Shown: piece by piece, positions 35,257 to 43,049 of the stretch
How the letters are laid out: each line of letters starts with the position of its first letter
Position numbering within the stretch: the first letter of the stretch is position 1
Assembly (NCBI GenBank): GCA_028284235.1
Contig: JANQSC010000046.1
Span: 1 to 43,049, forward strand
Direction: 5' to 3'
Origin: Opitutaceae bacterium
Lineage (GTDB): Bacteria > Verrucomicrobiota > Verrucomicrobiia > Opitutales > Opitutaceae
DNA: 43,049 bases
Notes under the pieces: model-generated
Seen by the model: only the letters and a program-made list of their open reading frames with translations
Told to the model about the DNA's origin: nothing
The model's database searches: none
Made by a program: the position numbers and the translations under genes

Positions 35257-36312
35257 ATGAAAAAAAAGATTGTTATCATTGGATTAGGAATAGTCAGTTC
35301 TGTATGTGGATGGGGAAATGTTGAGGATATCGATTCCCTGCTGCCTCCTTCCGCTGGGGCTTCAGTTTTGGTTATAAGGAATGGAGAAACCATTCTCAAG
35401 CAGGGTTACGGTGTTAAGAAAATAGGGGAAGAGGATCCATGCGAGGCTTCAACGAACTTCAGAATCGCTTCGATAAGCAAGCAGTTCACCTCGTCAGCGA
35501 TCATGCTTCTAGTGGAGCGAGGCAATCTGTCGCTCGACGACAAACTGAGCGTTTTCTTTTCGGATGCTCCCAAATACTGGGATTCAATCTCTATCGAGCA
35601 GATTCTAACGCACACGTCTGGTTTGCCGGATTATGGAAGCCTGATACCGAATGGGACTTCGCTGCAGCTTACTGATTACAATTTCTTGGAGATGCTGCGT
35701 AAAACCGCTGAACCGGATTTCGAACCCGGAAGCAGATGGGCGTATAGTAATACCGGATACGTTCTGTTGGGATTAATTGTCGAGCAGGCAAGCGGGGAGC
35801 CATACCATCGATTTGTTCGCGAGGAGATATTCGAAGCGTTGGGAATGAATGGATCTCGAGTTTATCAACCTGGTTTAAATTCCATCCCTGATCGCGCGTT
35901 CGGGCACAGGTATCGAGGAGATGAGTTTGTCGTCGCTGACCAGAGCTTGACTAGTGTATTGAGAGGCGACGGCTCTGTTTATACTTCTGCAAATGGCATG
36001 GAGATTTGGGCGAATGCAGTTTTGGAAGGGAAGCTGTTAACCGTCGAGAAATGGAATTTAGTTCTGGAAGCGCGCGCAAAGACGTCATTCAAGCTGAAAT
36101 TTTTGGACGAGGTTAGCTATGGCTACGGTTGGTTCGTCTCCGAGTACAAGGGAAGGAAGATTTACATGCATGGTGGCAGTACGCGTGGCTTCGCCCTCGA
36201 CTTTTGGATATTTCCAGAGACAGATTCAGCAGTGTTGGTGATGTTCAATAGCGAGGTCAAAGTACCAACGCCGTATGTAACGAAGCGTATAGTCGACGCT
36301 CTGTTGTTTTAA
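35257..36312 (+). CDS. Serine hydrolase, beta-lactamase class C/ penicillin-binding type
   Basis: A 351-residue exported serine hydrolase with a short signal peptide (MKKKIVIIGLGIVSSVCGWG). Active-site motifs are S72-I-S-K75 (SxxK), YSN in RWAYSNTGYV near residue 166, and HGG in MHGGSTRGF in place of KTG. QILTHTSGLPDYG and PGSRWAYSNTGYVLLG are typical of the family, which covers esterases, D-aminopeptidases and true AmpC enzymes; the function here is not predictable. GC is near 47% against about 60% or more in purL, and the gene is flanked by AT-rich gaps, so acquisition by transfer is possible. Confidence 0.88.
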   Translation: MKKKIVIIGLGIVSSVCGWGNVEDIDSLLPPSAGASVLVIRNGETILKQGYGVKKIGEEDPCEASTNFRIASISKQFTSSAIMLLVERGNLSLDDKLSVFFSDAPKYWDSISIEQILTHTSGLPDYGSLIPNGTSLQLTDYNFLEMLRKTAEPDFEPGSRWAYSNTGYVLLGLIVEQASGEPYHRFVREEIFEALGMNGSRVYQPGLNSIPDRAFGHRYRGDEFVVADQSLTSVLRGDGSVYTSANGMEIWANAVLEGKLLTVEKWNLVLEARAKTSFKLKFLDEVSYGYGWFVSEYKGRKIYMHGGSTRGFALDFWIFPETDSAVLVMFNSEVKVPTPYVTKRIVDALLF

Positions 36313-36780
36313 TGAAGATTACTCCGAGTTGACGAACGTGTTGGAGAATATTTCTGCAGACAACTAGGCGCCCCTTACGGCGTGTGCTTGAGCGCGCCTT
36401 ATGGCCTAATTGATGATGTCTGAACTCCCCGTTTTGGCTAAGATGGTAGTTCAATGATGAAACAGTATTGGCAATAGTATCAGGTCCGAGAAATAGAGGA
36501 CAGAAAAGGGACAAAAAGTCGGGATCTTGGGTGACTCTACGGTATCTTACGCCAAAATCGCTGATTCGTTGACTTTACTTTAAGCTGCTGCTCTCAAGCG
36601 ACCCTTCGAGAAAAACGTTGCGTGACACCCGTTCCGGACTTGTCTCGACGTAGTTCCAGCAAGGCTGGGACGAAGACGGACGTAGGAGGGGACTAGCTAA
36701 GACGGATGTGTGGTGTCGCTCAAAGAAATACGCATTCTTGTGTTCGGTTTTGTGGTGGGTCGGCTATTATAGAATGTACG
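36313..36780. other. Gap with short repeats before the sigma factor gene
   Basis: 468 bp. It contains TAGGCGC...GCCTTATGGCCTA near 36366-36408 and, at 36641-36690, a motif TCTCGACGTAGTTCCAGCAA followed by GGCTGGGACGAAGACGG with a small CCAGC/GCTGG hairpin, probably another dispersed repeat. No gene was seen. Confidence 0.5.
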
Positions 36781-38412
36781 ATGGATAGAGAGGTTCAGTT
36801 GCTGGAGGCGTTTCGACGCGGAAGTTCGGAGGGGGTTTTTGCGGAGATCGTGCAACGGTATTTGAAACTGGTCTATTCGGTGGCCTTTCGGCAGGTCGGT
36901 GGCGACGAGGGAATGGCGGAGGATGTGTGTCAGGAGGTTTTCATTACGCTGGCTCGGGAGGCGTCGCGATTGGAGGAAGGAGTGGTTCTTTCGGGTTGGC
37001 TCTATCGCTGCGCTCGATTCGCGGCTTTGAATGCGATGCGGTCCGAGCGACGTCGTCAAAAACGGGAAGAGGAGGCGGTACGCATGGACGAAATAGAACG
37101 AGAGGGTGGCGGGGAATCGATGGACTGGGAGCGCGCGCGTCCCCTTTTGGACGAGGCGATTGGCGATTTGGGAGAGGACGATCGCGCTGCGATTTGCTTG
37201 CGTTACTTCGACGAGCTGAGTTTTTCCGAGATTGGCGAGCGATTGAACGCGAGCGCGGACGCTTCCCGCATGCGTGTCAATCGGGCTTTGGAGCGGTTGA
37301 ACGAGCGATTGGGGGGGAGAGGGATCCGGTCAAGCGCAGTCGCGTTGGGCGTAGCGGTTTCGGGCCAAGCGGCCTTGTCGGCGCCAGTAGGGCTTGCGGG
37401 GACGATTGTCGAGGTGGCTTCGCTCGGAACGTCTGTGACTTCGACCGGATCGCTTTGGCATGGCTTGGCGACACTTATGAAAACAACAAAGGCGACAGTT
37501 GGGTGGACCTCGGCGCTAGCGGCGTGCGCGGTGGGAACGGTTTGGTATCAGTTGGAACGCTTAGAGGGTGTGCGAGCTGATTTGTCCGAGCTGCGGGCAA
37601 TGCAGCGAACTGCGGACTCGTTGGATTCGGAGATCGACTCGCTGCGCCTTCAATTGGAGACGCAGGATGAAGATAATCGAAGTATCGCGGGATCTTCGAA
37701 TATAGAGGAGACTGCCTTTCACGGATTTACTCAACTCGAAATGGAGGCAGCACTCGAAAGTTGGGTAACTCGGGTAACACAGCTCATAGACTTTGCTTCT
37801 CTCTATCCGGAGTTGCGTATCCCTGAAATGGATATGCTGGAATCAAGCGACTGGCTCGATGTAGTCGAGGGTGACGAGCTGAAGACGGTGGCGGACTATC
37901 GATTGGTATTGGCTCGCCTGAGGCAGAAAGGTAAACAGAAGATGACCCAGCCTCTCGCCAAAGCGTTTCGAGCCTATTTGGAAGCGTCGGACGGCGCTAT
38001 GCCTGAACGGGCAACGGATCTCTACGAATACTCAGAAAAGTCGTTCGATCCTGCCATACTTGAGCGATACGATGTGGGGACGTTGGGTCAGTACTATCCG
38101 AATCGGCGAAGCCCAAACTCGAAGTTGCTCTACGAGGCCCGGCCCGCTGATCCTATATGGGAGGACGATTTCTATGTAGGCCCGCGTATCTCAGCGGGGA
38201 GTAGTAGTCATCCTGGGGGTAGAAAGTGGCGATCGGTAGAAACCGCGTTGGAAACCTTCGAAAAGGAAAAAGGACGACTGCCAGTTGATAGCTCGGAGTT
38301 GACGGATTTCGTCAGCTTGGAAGACGATTCAGGCAAGCTCGAATTCAATACGGATAGGTATGAGGAAATATTCGCGGCGATGACGACGCTTGTCGATTTC
38401 GACGAAAAGTAG
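36781..38412 (+). CDS. ECF-type sigma factor with fused membrane and extracytoplasmic domain
   Basis: A 543-residue protein. Residues 1-175 are an ECF sigma factor: region 2 (VFAEIVQRYLKLVYSVAFRQVGG, AEDVCQEVFITLAREA, SGWLYRCARFAALNAMR) and region 4 (LGEDDRAAICLRYFDELSFSEIGERL, DASRMRVNRALERL). An alanine/glycine-rich linker and a hydrophobic segment (VGWTSALAACAVGTVWY, about 240-257) follow, then a coiled coil and a 220-residue C-terminal domain. The topology suggests a sigma factor tethered to the membrane with a domain outside. The C-terminal domain recurs in the next gene. The ATG at 36781 is chosen; an in-frame start at 36706 would add an unrelated leader. No separate anti-sigma factor is adjacent. 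Confidence 0.88.
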   Translation: MDREVQLLEAFRRGSSEGVFAEIVQRYLKLVYSVAFRQVGGDEGMAEDVCQEVFITLAREASRLEEGVVLSGWLYRCARFAALNAMRSERRRQKREEEAVRMDEIEREGGGESMDWERARPLLDEAIGDLGEDDRAAICLRYFDELSFSEIGERLNASADASRMRVNRALERLNERLGGRGIRSSAVALGVAVSGQAALSAPVGLAGTIVEVASLGTSVTSTGSLWHGLATLMKTTKATVGWTSALAACAVGTVWYQLERLEGVRADLSELRAMQRTADSLDSEIDSLRLQLETQDEDNRSIAGSSNIEETAFHGFTQLEMEAALESWVTRVTQLIDFASLYPELRIPEMDMLESSDWLDVVEGDELKTVADYRLVLARLRQKGKQKMTQPLAKAFRAYLEASDGAMPERATDLYEYSEKSFDPAILERYDVGTLGQYYPNRRSPNSKLLYEARPADPIWEDDFYVGPRISAGSSSHPGGRKWRSVETALETFEKEKGRLPVDSSELTDFVSLEDDSGKLEFNTDRYEEIFAAMTTLVDFDEK

Positions 38413-38419
38413 GCGCGTT

Positions 38420-39337
38420 ATGAGAAAATGTATCCACATATTGGTTTTTGGAATAGTCACTATTTCGACTGTGTATATATGGATCTTGCAAGGTCGGATT
38501 GCCAAAAGTCGGGCGGAGATCGAAGCCCTTGCGGGATTGATCCCAGATTTGGAATCGAAACGTTTGATTGTGTCTTCGCTCGAACTGGAGATCGCCGGTA
38601 GGGTGGAACGTGCTATGGAGGAGCAACTTTCTGGTGAGGCATCAAAGGATGTGCTCAGTGAAGAAGCGGGCCCGGAGTCGAATTCGATGGAATTTACTGG
38701 AGATGTTGAGGCGTGGGTGGAGAGAGTAAATCGATTAAGTCATTTCCTGTATTTGAACCCCAAGTACGCAATCGCTGAAATGGAGATGCTTAAACCTCAT
38801 GACTGGTTGTCGGTTACTAAGGAGGGTGTGTTGGCTACCGAGGCCGATTTTCGGATAGCCCTTTCTAGACTTCGGAAAAAGGTCAAGATGCGATCGAGCG
38901 ATTTCATCAGGGAAGCATGGGAGGCGTTCGATGAACAATCTGATGGGCGATTACTTTCAGATTTCTCAGAACTCGGTCAATTCTCAGATGGAAGGCTAAG
39001 CAAAGACGTGCTACGGCGTTTTCGCAAGATGACTGAAAACGATGTGACGGGCGGAATGACGTTCATTACTTCGGGTAGCCAACTTGCATTTATCGATGAA
39101 CCGATTGACCCATTGTGGGGCACGAAAACTCAAGCGAGGATCGGTGGAATCGCCTATTCGCCCAGTGGTGTTTGGCAGGCGAAGGAGAAGATTGAGGCCG
39201 CGGTAGAGCAATTTGTTTCCGAAAAAGGTCGTGAACCAAACGGCAGCGACGAAATCGCTCCCTTTATTGAAAGCGAAGAGGTGCGAGCCGTGCTGCCCGA
39301 GATGTACCGGGCGATGACGACGTATCCAGAATTGTAG
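38420..39337 (+). CDS. Membrane-anchored paralogue of the sigma factor's C-terminal domain
   Basis: A 305-residue protein with an N-terminal membrane segment (CIHILVFGIVTISTVYIWIL), a coiled coil, and a domain clearly homologous to the C-terminal part of the preceding protein. Shared pieces are WV.RV..L..F..L.P...I.EM.ML...DWL.V, then ..T.AD.R..L.RLR.K.K, and a final ..FE.EKGR.P..S.E....V-type segment (here FVSEKGREPNGSDEI). It starts 7 bp after the sigma gene, so the two are co-transcribed and arose by partial duplication. Function unknown; a partner or competitor of the sigma factor's outer domain is plausible. Confidence 0.8.
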   Translation: MRKCIHILVFGIVTISTVYIWILQGRIAKSRAEIEALAGLIPDLESKRLIVSSLELEIAGRVERAMEEQLSGEASKDVLSEEAGPESNSMEFTGDVEAWVERVNRLSHFLYLNPKYAIAEMEMLKPHDWLSVTKEGVLATEADFRIALSRLRKKVKMRSSDFIREAWEAFDEQSDGRLLSDFSELGQFSDGRLSKDVLRRFRKMTENDVTGGMTFITSGSQLAFIDEPIDPLWGTKTQARIGGIAYSPSGVWQAKEKIEAAVEQFVSEKGREPNGSDEIAPFIESEEVRAVLPEMYRAMTTYPEL

Positions 39338-39349
39338 TGCAGTCGGTGT

Positions 39350-39994
39350 TTAGTCCGGCCGCTGGAAGCAGACGATTTCGTGATTCTCGCGGTCGTTGGT
39401 CCAGAAGTTCTGGCCGTCGAAGGCGAGGGCCCGAGCGCCGAAGGCGATGGTGGCGATGTCGGTAGCGGTTTGGGTGGCGGGATCGATCCGGGTGAGGAAG
39501 TACTCGTCGGTTTCCTCGGCGTCGGTGGTGGCCAGGTAGATTTGGTTGTCGATAATCGTCTGGCCGCTTATCCCGTGTGGGGAGTCGACGGACCGGATTA
39601 CTTGATCGTCTTCTCCGAGAGTCAGGACCTTTTTGTTGTACCATTGGCTGACGTGGAGGTTGGACCCGTCGAAGCCGAGCTGGGATCCGGTATCGTCAGG
39701 GCAGGGAAGTTTGAATACGGTGTCGAATCCGCGGTCGGGGATAAGCCGGCGGATGATTCGGTAGTCCTCTTCGGTCTCGCCGCAGAGGACGCGAAGCTCG
39801 TCGCCGATGGAGACCATGCCGAAGGGGACGCCGGGCGCTTTCACTTCCCAGAGGACGGTCCAGGATTCCGGGTCGATTTGATAGACGGTTTTGGTGTCCA
39901 TGGATCCCATCCACAGGTGGTTGTGGTGCCAGGCGAGGCTTTGGGGCCGCGTGACTGGCGAGGCGAGGCGTTTGATTTCTTGAATAGCGTTCAT
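39350..39994 (-). CDS. Small beta-propeller-like protein, unknown
   Basis: A 214-residue cytoplasmic protein with repeating strands of propeller type: SLAWHHNHLWMGSMDTKTVYQID, GVPFGMVSIGDELRVL, LGFDGSNLHVSQWYNKKVL, GISGQTIIDNQIYLATTD and ALAFDGQNFWTNDRENHEI. It resembles NHL/glutamine cyclotransferase-like repeats but is short (four to five blades at most). No catalytic residues are evident. It converges with the sigma factor operon, 12 bp between stops, and is separated from glcF by repeats. Confidence 0.68.
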   Translation of the reverse strand: MNAIQEIKRLASPVTRPQSLAWHHNHLWMGSMDTKTVYQIDPESWTVLWEVKAPGVPFGMVSIGDELRVLCGETEEDYRIIRRLIPDRGFDTVFKLPCPDDTGSQLGFDGSNLHVSQWYNKKVLTLGEDDQVIRSVDSPHGISGQTIIDNQIYLATTDAEETDEYFLTRIDPATQTATDIATIAFGARALAFDGQNFWTNDRENHEIVCFQRPD

Positions 39995-40103
39995 TTGTTT
40001 TCTCCCACGAATGTCACGAACCTACACGAATAAACCCGTCAGTCTATTTCAATTTTTTGGAGGGTTTTCGTCCGTAGAGCGAGTAGGACGGAGTGTTGTT
40101 TGA

Positions 40104-40181
40104 AACCGCGAATGCACGCGAATAGTCGCGAATATCTTACAATCTGGGCTTATTCGTGACTATTCGCGTGCATTCGCGGTT
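40104..40181. repeat. 31-bp inverted repeat, CGCGAATGCACGCGAATA type, overlapping glcF stop
   Basis: The left arm at 40104-40134 (AACCGCGAATGCACGCGAAT and on) pairs with 40151-40181 at 30 of 31 positions around a 16-base loop. The right arm encodes the last ten codons and stop of glcF. A related CACGAATGTCACGAA motif lies at 40005-40030. It may serve as glcF terminator. Confidence 0.8.
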
Positions 40182-41442
40182 CCTGAAAAGCACCGTCGAG
40201 GAGTTCGACGGTGTGGACGACGCGTAGAGGCGTTGCTTGGTCTTTCGAGTGGAATTCGATTTGGGTGAGGCAGCCGATGTTTCCGGTGGCGACGATTTCG
40301 GCTCCGGTGGCGGCGAGGTTCTTCACTTTGCGCTTTCCGAGCGTTTTGGCCGTATCCGGATGTTCAATATTGTAGCTGCCAGCGGATCCGCAGCAGATTT
40401 CCCATTCAGCGGGTTCCAAGAGGGTGAGTCCGGGTACGGACTGAAGAAGCTTCCGCGGCGACGAGCGAATTTTCTGAGCGTGGGCCAGGTGGCAGGCGTC
40501 GTGGTAGGCGACGGTCTGAGGGGCGGCGTTTTGGTTCTCGGGCGGCGTGAAGCCGATCTGATCGAGATACTCGCAGATGTCGATGACTCTGCTGGCGAAG
40601 TTTCGGGCCTCCTCGAGGATTTCCGGATCTTGCCCGGCGAAGAGGGTGCCGTATTCTTTCATTCCGGAACCGCAGCCGGCCGCGGTGGAGATGATGGCGT
40701 CGACATCGTCCGGGAAGGCGTCAAAATTGCGGGCGGCGGCAGTTCGGGCTTCCTTGGACTCGCCGATGTGCATGGCGAGTGATCCGCAGCATCCTTGATT
40801 TTTGGGTACGAGGACTTCGATGCCGGCGCGGTTGAGCACGCGAATGGCGGCTTGGTTGATACGCGGGGCGAGGACTTGCTGGGCGCATCCGGAGAGGAGG
40901 GCGACGCGGCCGTGTTGTTCGCCGATCGCGGGGTAGCGTTCTTGGAAATCGTGTTTGGGTGGCAGGGTCTCGGGAGCGAGCTCCAGCATGGCCCCGAAGC
41001 CTTTGGGAAGGCGTTGCGCGAGCGGTTTGAATACGGTCGCGATTTTGGAGGCGGCCCGAAAGCGGTTGGGGTGGGGAATGGTTTTAAGGAGGGCGAGTCG
41101 TTGCAGTTTCTCGGAGAACGATCGCTTGCGCTTCTTTTCGGACCAAGCGCGGTAGGGGGAAATGAGTTCGCCGTACTCGACTCCGGAGGGGCAGGAGGTG
41201 ACGCAGGCCAGGCAACCGAGGCAGTTGTCGATGTAGGGATCGATCGAAGCGGGGTCGAGCTTGCCTTCGAGCGTTTCTTTCATGAGGAAGATGCGCCCGC
41301 GCGGCGAATTCATCTCGTCTCCCATTGTTGCGTAGGTGGGACAGGTCGGGAGGCAGAAGCCGCAGTGCACGCAGGCTTCGATCGGCTCCTTCATAGAGGC
41401 GAATTCGGGTCCGAGCGCTTTTTTGGAAATCTGGCTGAGCAT
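40150..41442 (-). CDS. glcF: Glycolate oxidase iron-sulfur subunit
   Basis: A 430-residue protein. Two 4Fe-4S clusters: C24-C27-C30-C34 in CVHCGFCLPTCP and C74-C77-C80-C84 in CLGCLACVTSCP. Two CCG domains follow (NQGCCGSLAMH, EICCGSAGSYN). It transfers electrons from the flavin subunits GlcD/GlcE to the quinone pool during oxidation of glycolate to glyoxylate. It is third in the order glcD, glcE, glcF on the minus strand, 38 bp after glcE. The final residues (EPRMHANSHE) are encoded by the intergenic repeat at 40104-40181, so the native stop was probably lost or displaced by repeat insertion. Confidence 0.94.
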   Translation of the reverse strand: MLSQISKKALGPEFASMKEPIEACVHCGFCLPTCPTYATMGDEMNSPRGRIFLMKETLEGKLDPASIDPYIDNCLGCLACVTSCPSGVEYGELISPYRAWSEKKRKRSFSEKLQRLALLKTIPHPNRFRAASKIATVFKPLAQRLPKGFGAMLELAPETLPPKHDFQERYPAIGEQHGRVALLSGCAQQVLAPRINQAAIRVLNRAGIEVLVPKNQGCCGSLAMHIGESKEARTAAARNFDAFPDDVDAIISTAAGCGSGMKEYGTLFAGQDPEILEEARNFASRVIDICEYLDQIGFTPPENQNAAPQTVAYHDACHLAHAQKIRSSPRKLLQSVPGLTLLEPAEWEICCGSAGSYNIEHPDTAKTLGKRKVKNLAATGAEIVATGNIGCLTQIEFHSKDQATPLRVVHTVELLDGAFQEPRMHANSHE

Positions 41443-41460
41443 GGTATCGTTTGAGGTGGT

Positions 41461-41485
41461 GGCCGCCCGGAGGTCGGCCGCTACC
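41461..41485. repeat. GGCCGC...GGCCGCTACC repeat, copy 2
   Basis: GGCCGCCCGGAGGTCGGCCG then CTACC, in the glcE-glcF gap. It nearly matches 17359-17383. The CTA at 41481-41483 is the TAG stop of glcE. Confidence 0.7.
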
Positions 41486-42557
41486 GGTAGAGGTTGGGGA
41501 ACTTGTTTTGGGGATCGAGGGCGGCTTTCAGTCGATCGTAGAAGGGCTGCTGGTTCTTAGTTCCTATGATCCGAGTCGGTGTTCCACCGCTCACGACTTG
41601 GGCGGAAAGGTCGAGGGTTTGCAGGATCGATTCAAGCGTTTCGAATTCATCGGTCCAATGAACCCACGCTACGTATCCGCCGATGCTATACCGTCGATGG
41701 GAGTTGTGAACTTCGAGGGCGTCTTCGAGTTGGGCGACGGTGCGGGGGGCGATGGGTATTTTCAAAAGGAGGCCGGTGTCGGGGAAGCGCTCGAGCGACA
41801 ACGAGGGCGGCCATTGAGTCTCGTTTGATTCCTCTGGAATATCCACGGATTGCGCGCCAATCGTCGTCTCTAGTGATTCAATACGGGAATCAAGGGAACC
41901 GTGATGGCCACTGAGTCCTACGAATAGATGTCCATCGGGACGCAGGTCAAGGGCGTCGAGCGTGAATTGGGATCTCCCTAACGCGACGAGCGCCTCGTGG
42001 CCCTCTTCGAAACGGGAAAAAGGAAATACGATGTCTTTTCTCTCGGGGGCGATGGGAAACACTTTGAAGCTCGCTTCGGTGATTACTCCGAAGCTGCCTC
42101 CGCTTCCGGACATGAGTTTGGGGATATCGAATCCGGCCGCATTTTTGACGACTTTCCCTCCCGTGTGGACGAGCGTGCCGGAGCCGTCTACGAAGGTGAC
42201 GCCGATAATGAAGTCGCGGAGGATCCCGTATCGAAAGCTGTCGGGTCCGGATAGACCACGGGCGATAGCCGCCCCGATGGTGGTTCCGGCGCTGACGAAT
42301 GGCGGATCGAAGGGCAGGTATTGTCCTTCCTTGGCCAGAGCGGCCTGGACGTCTGAAACGAGTATGCCGGATTCGACGGTTATGGTGTATTCATCGGGCT
42401 GGTACTCGACGATACGGTTGAACGCAGCGAGCGAAACAGGGGTAGCATTGGAGACGGGGGTTTCGCGGCGAGAAAGGTGGACGGTATCGGCGTCGCGCAC
42501 GATCGACTGGAGGTCGGCGACGCTTTTAGGCTCGAGGAATGCGGTGTCGGTTTCCAT
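41481..42557 (-). CDS. glcE: Glycolate oxidase FAD-binding subunit GlcE
   Basis: A 358-residue FAD-linked oxidase. It has the FAD-binding PCMH-type half (NRIVEYQPDEYTITVESGILVSDVQAAL, PFVSAGTTIGAAIARGLSGP, GGKVVKNAAGFDIPKLMSGSGGSFGVITEASFKV) and a short C-terminal half ending LDPQNKFPNLYR. Signatures and length match GlcE, which forms the flavoprotein part with GlcD. It begins 9 bp after the glcD stop and overlaps a dispersed repeat at its own stop codon. Cytoplasmic, at the inner membrane face. Confidence 0.92.
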   Translation of the reverse strand: METDTAFLEPKSVADLQSIVRDADTVHLSRRETPVSNATPVSLAAFNRIVEYQPDEYTITVESGILVSDVQAALAKEGQYLPFDPPFVSAGTTIGAAIARGLSGPDSFRYGILRDFIIGVTFVDGSGTLVHTGGKVVKNAAGFDIPKLMSGSGGSFGVITEASFKVFPIAPERKDIVFPFSRFEEGHEALVALGRSQFTLDALDLRPDGHLFVGLSGHHGSLDSRIESLETTIGAQSVDIPEESNETQWPPSLSLERFPDTGLLLKIPIAPRTVAQLEDALEVHNSHRRYSIGGYVAWVHWTDEFETLESILQTLDLSAQVVSGGTPTRIIGTKNQQPFYDRLKAALDPQNKFPNLYR

Positions 42558-42566
42558 CGTGCGCGG

Positions 42567-43049
42567 CTACATGCGGGTGATCACGCCGGCTTGCTCGAGC
42601 GGATGGGGTCCGCTGTGGCTCAAAGCGGGGGCTTCCTTGCCTGGCAACATTTTTCCGCGATTGGCAATTTCGTGGGGATCGATGGCGATGCGCACGCGGT
42701 TGAATGCCTCGAGATCGTCCTCGGTAAACATGTCCGGCATGTATTCGAGTTTCTCGACTCCGACGCCGTGTTCGCCGGTGATCGAGCCGCCGAGTTTCAG
42801 GCAAAGTCGGAGGATTCTCCCGGCTAGGGCTTCCGCGTTTTTGAGGCCGTCGGGCTGTTTGCCATCAAAGAGGATGAGCGGGTGGAGGTTGCCATCGCCG
42901 GCGTGGAAGACGTTGGCGACGCGGAGGCCGGCTTCGGCGCTGAGTTCGGAGATTCCTTTGAGGGCGGCGCCGAGCTGGGAGCGGGGGACAACGCCGTCTT
43001 GGACGATGTAGTCGGGGGAAAGGCGGCCAACGGCGGAGAAGGCGGACTT
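42567..43049 (-). CDS. glcD: Glycolate oxidase subunit GlcD, C-terminal part
   Basis: The last 161 codons of glcD; the N-terminal FAD-binding half lies beyond the window edge. Visible motifs of the FAD-oxidase C-terminal domain are [17 protein letters not shown] and [18 protein letters not shown], then [21 protein letters not shown] and a short tail ending ITRM. GlcD carries the FAD and oxidises glycolate, and D-lactate in some relatives. It is followed at once by glcE and glcF in one operon. Confidence 0.92.
   Translation of the reverse strand, partial: KSAFSAVGRLSPDYIVQDGVVPRSQLGAALKGISELSAEAGLRVANVFHAGDGNLHPLILFDGKQPDGLKNAEALAGRILRLCLKLGGSITGEHGVGVEKLEYMPDMFTEDDLEAFNRVRIAIDPHEIANRGKMLPGKEAPALSHSGPHPLEQAGVITRM

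Noticed and set aside
41962-43011. 349-codon plus-strand frame over glcE/glcD
   Set aside because: Antisense to the glycolate oxidase genes, Ser/Pro-rich, no recognisable domain.

Overview
The window looks like a chromosomal segment of a GC-rich, marine-type member of the Verrucomicrobiota, most likely class Opitutia. This is inferred from six formylglycine sulfatases, a DUF1080 protein, a sigma factor with a fused membrane and extracytoplasmic tail, PAS-AraC control of sugar genes, and a very high load of intergenic hairpin repeats. No rRNA, tRNA, CRISPR array or phage genes were seen.

Layout. 1-2.7 kb: 3' part of a secreted multi-domain (He_PIG) protein with a frameshift. 2.9-11.3 kb: sulfatase region with one cytoplasmic and three exported sulfatases and a DUF1080 protein, separated by a family of terminal-inverted-repeat elements. 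11.3-15.6 kb: membrane-anchored PQQ-type propeller, lipoprotein, PL14-like lyase, small membrane protein, vapBC. 15.7-23.8 kb (minus strand): two TIM-barrel sugar isomerase-like genes, a gene-bearing copy of the repeat element (GxxExxY protein), a PAS-AraC regulator, and a four-gene set (aldolase-like/SDR, DhaK, DhaL, LsrF). 24.2-29.5 kb (minus): esterase, two sulfatases, a haem c protein. 29.6-34.8 kb: Gfo/Idh/MocA oxidoreductase and full-length purL. 34.8-36.8 kb: AT-richer island with a class C beta-lactamase-type hydrolase. 36.8-39.3 kb: sigma factor with membrane tail and a tandem paralogue of that tail. 39.3-43.0 kb (minus): small propeller protein and glcF, glcE, glcD (glcD cut by the window end).

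How it fits together. The exported sulfatases, the lyase-like protein, the esterase and the DUF1080 protein would desulfate, deacylate and cut a sulfated polysaccharide outside the cytoplasm. The isomerases, oxidoreductases and the SDR-DhaK-DhaL-LsrF set would process the released sugars to triose phosphate and acetyl-type units. Glycolate oxidase handles a separate two-carbon substrate. The polysaccharide and the ketose are not identifiable from sequence.

The most striking unexplained structure is a dispersed element family with 13-23 bp terminal inverted repeats beginning TTAACAGGATGCG. Each copy has paired small hairpins inside. One copy (21249-21802) encloses a GxxExxY (PD-(D/E)XK-like) gene. 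Another (23948-24165) looks like its internal-deletion derivative. Two neighbouring copies bracket a duplicated, decayed 5' end of the DUF1080 gene. This pattern suggests a mobile or recombining element with gene-bearing and MITE-like members.
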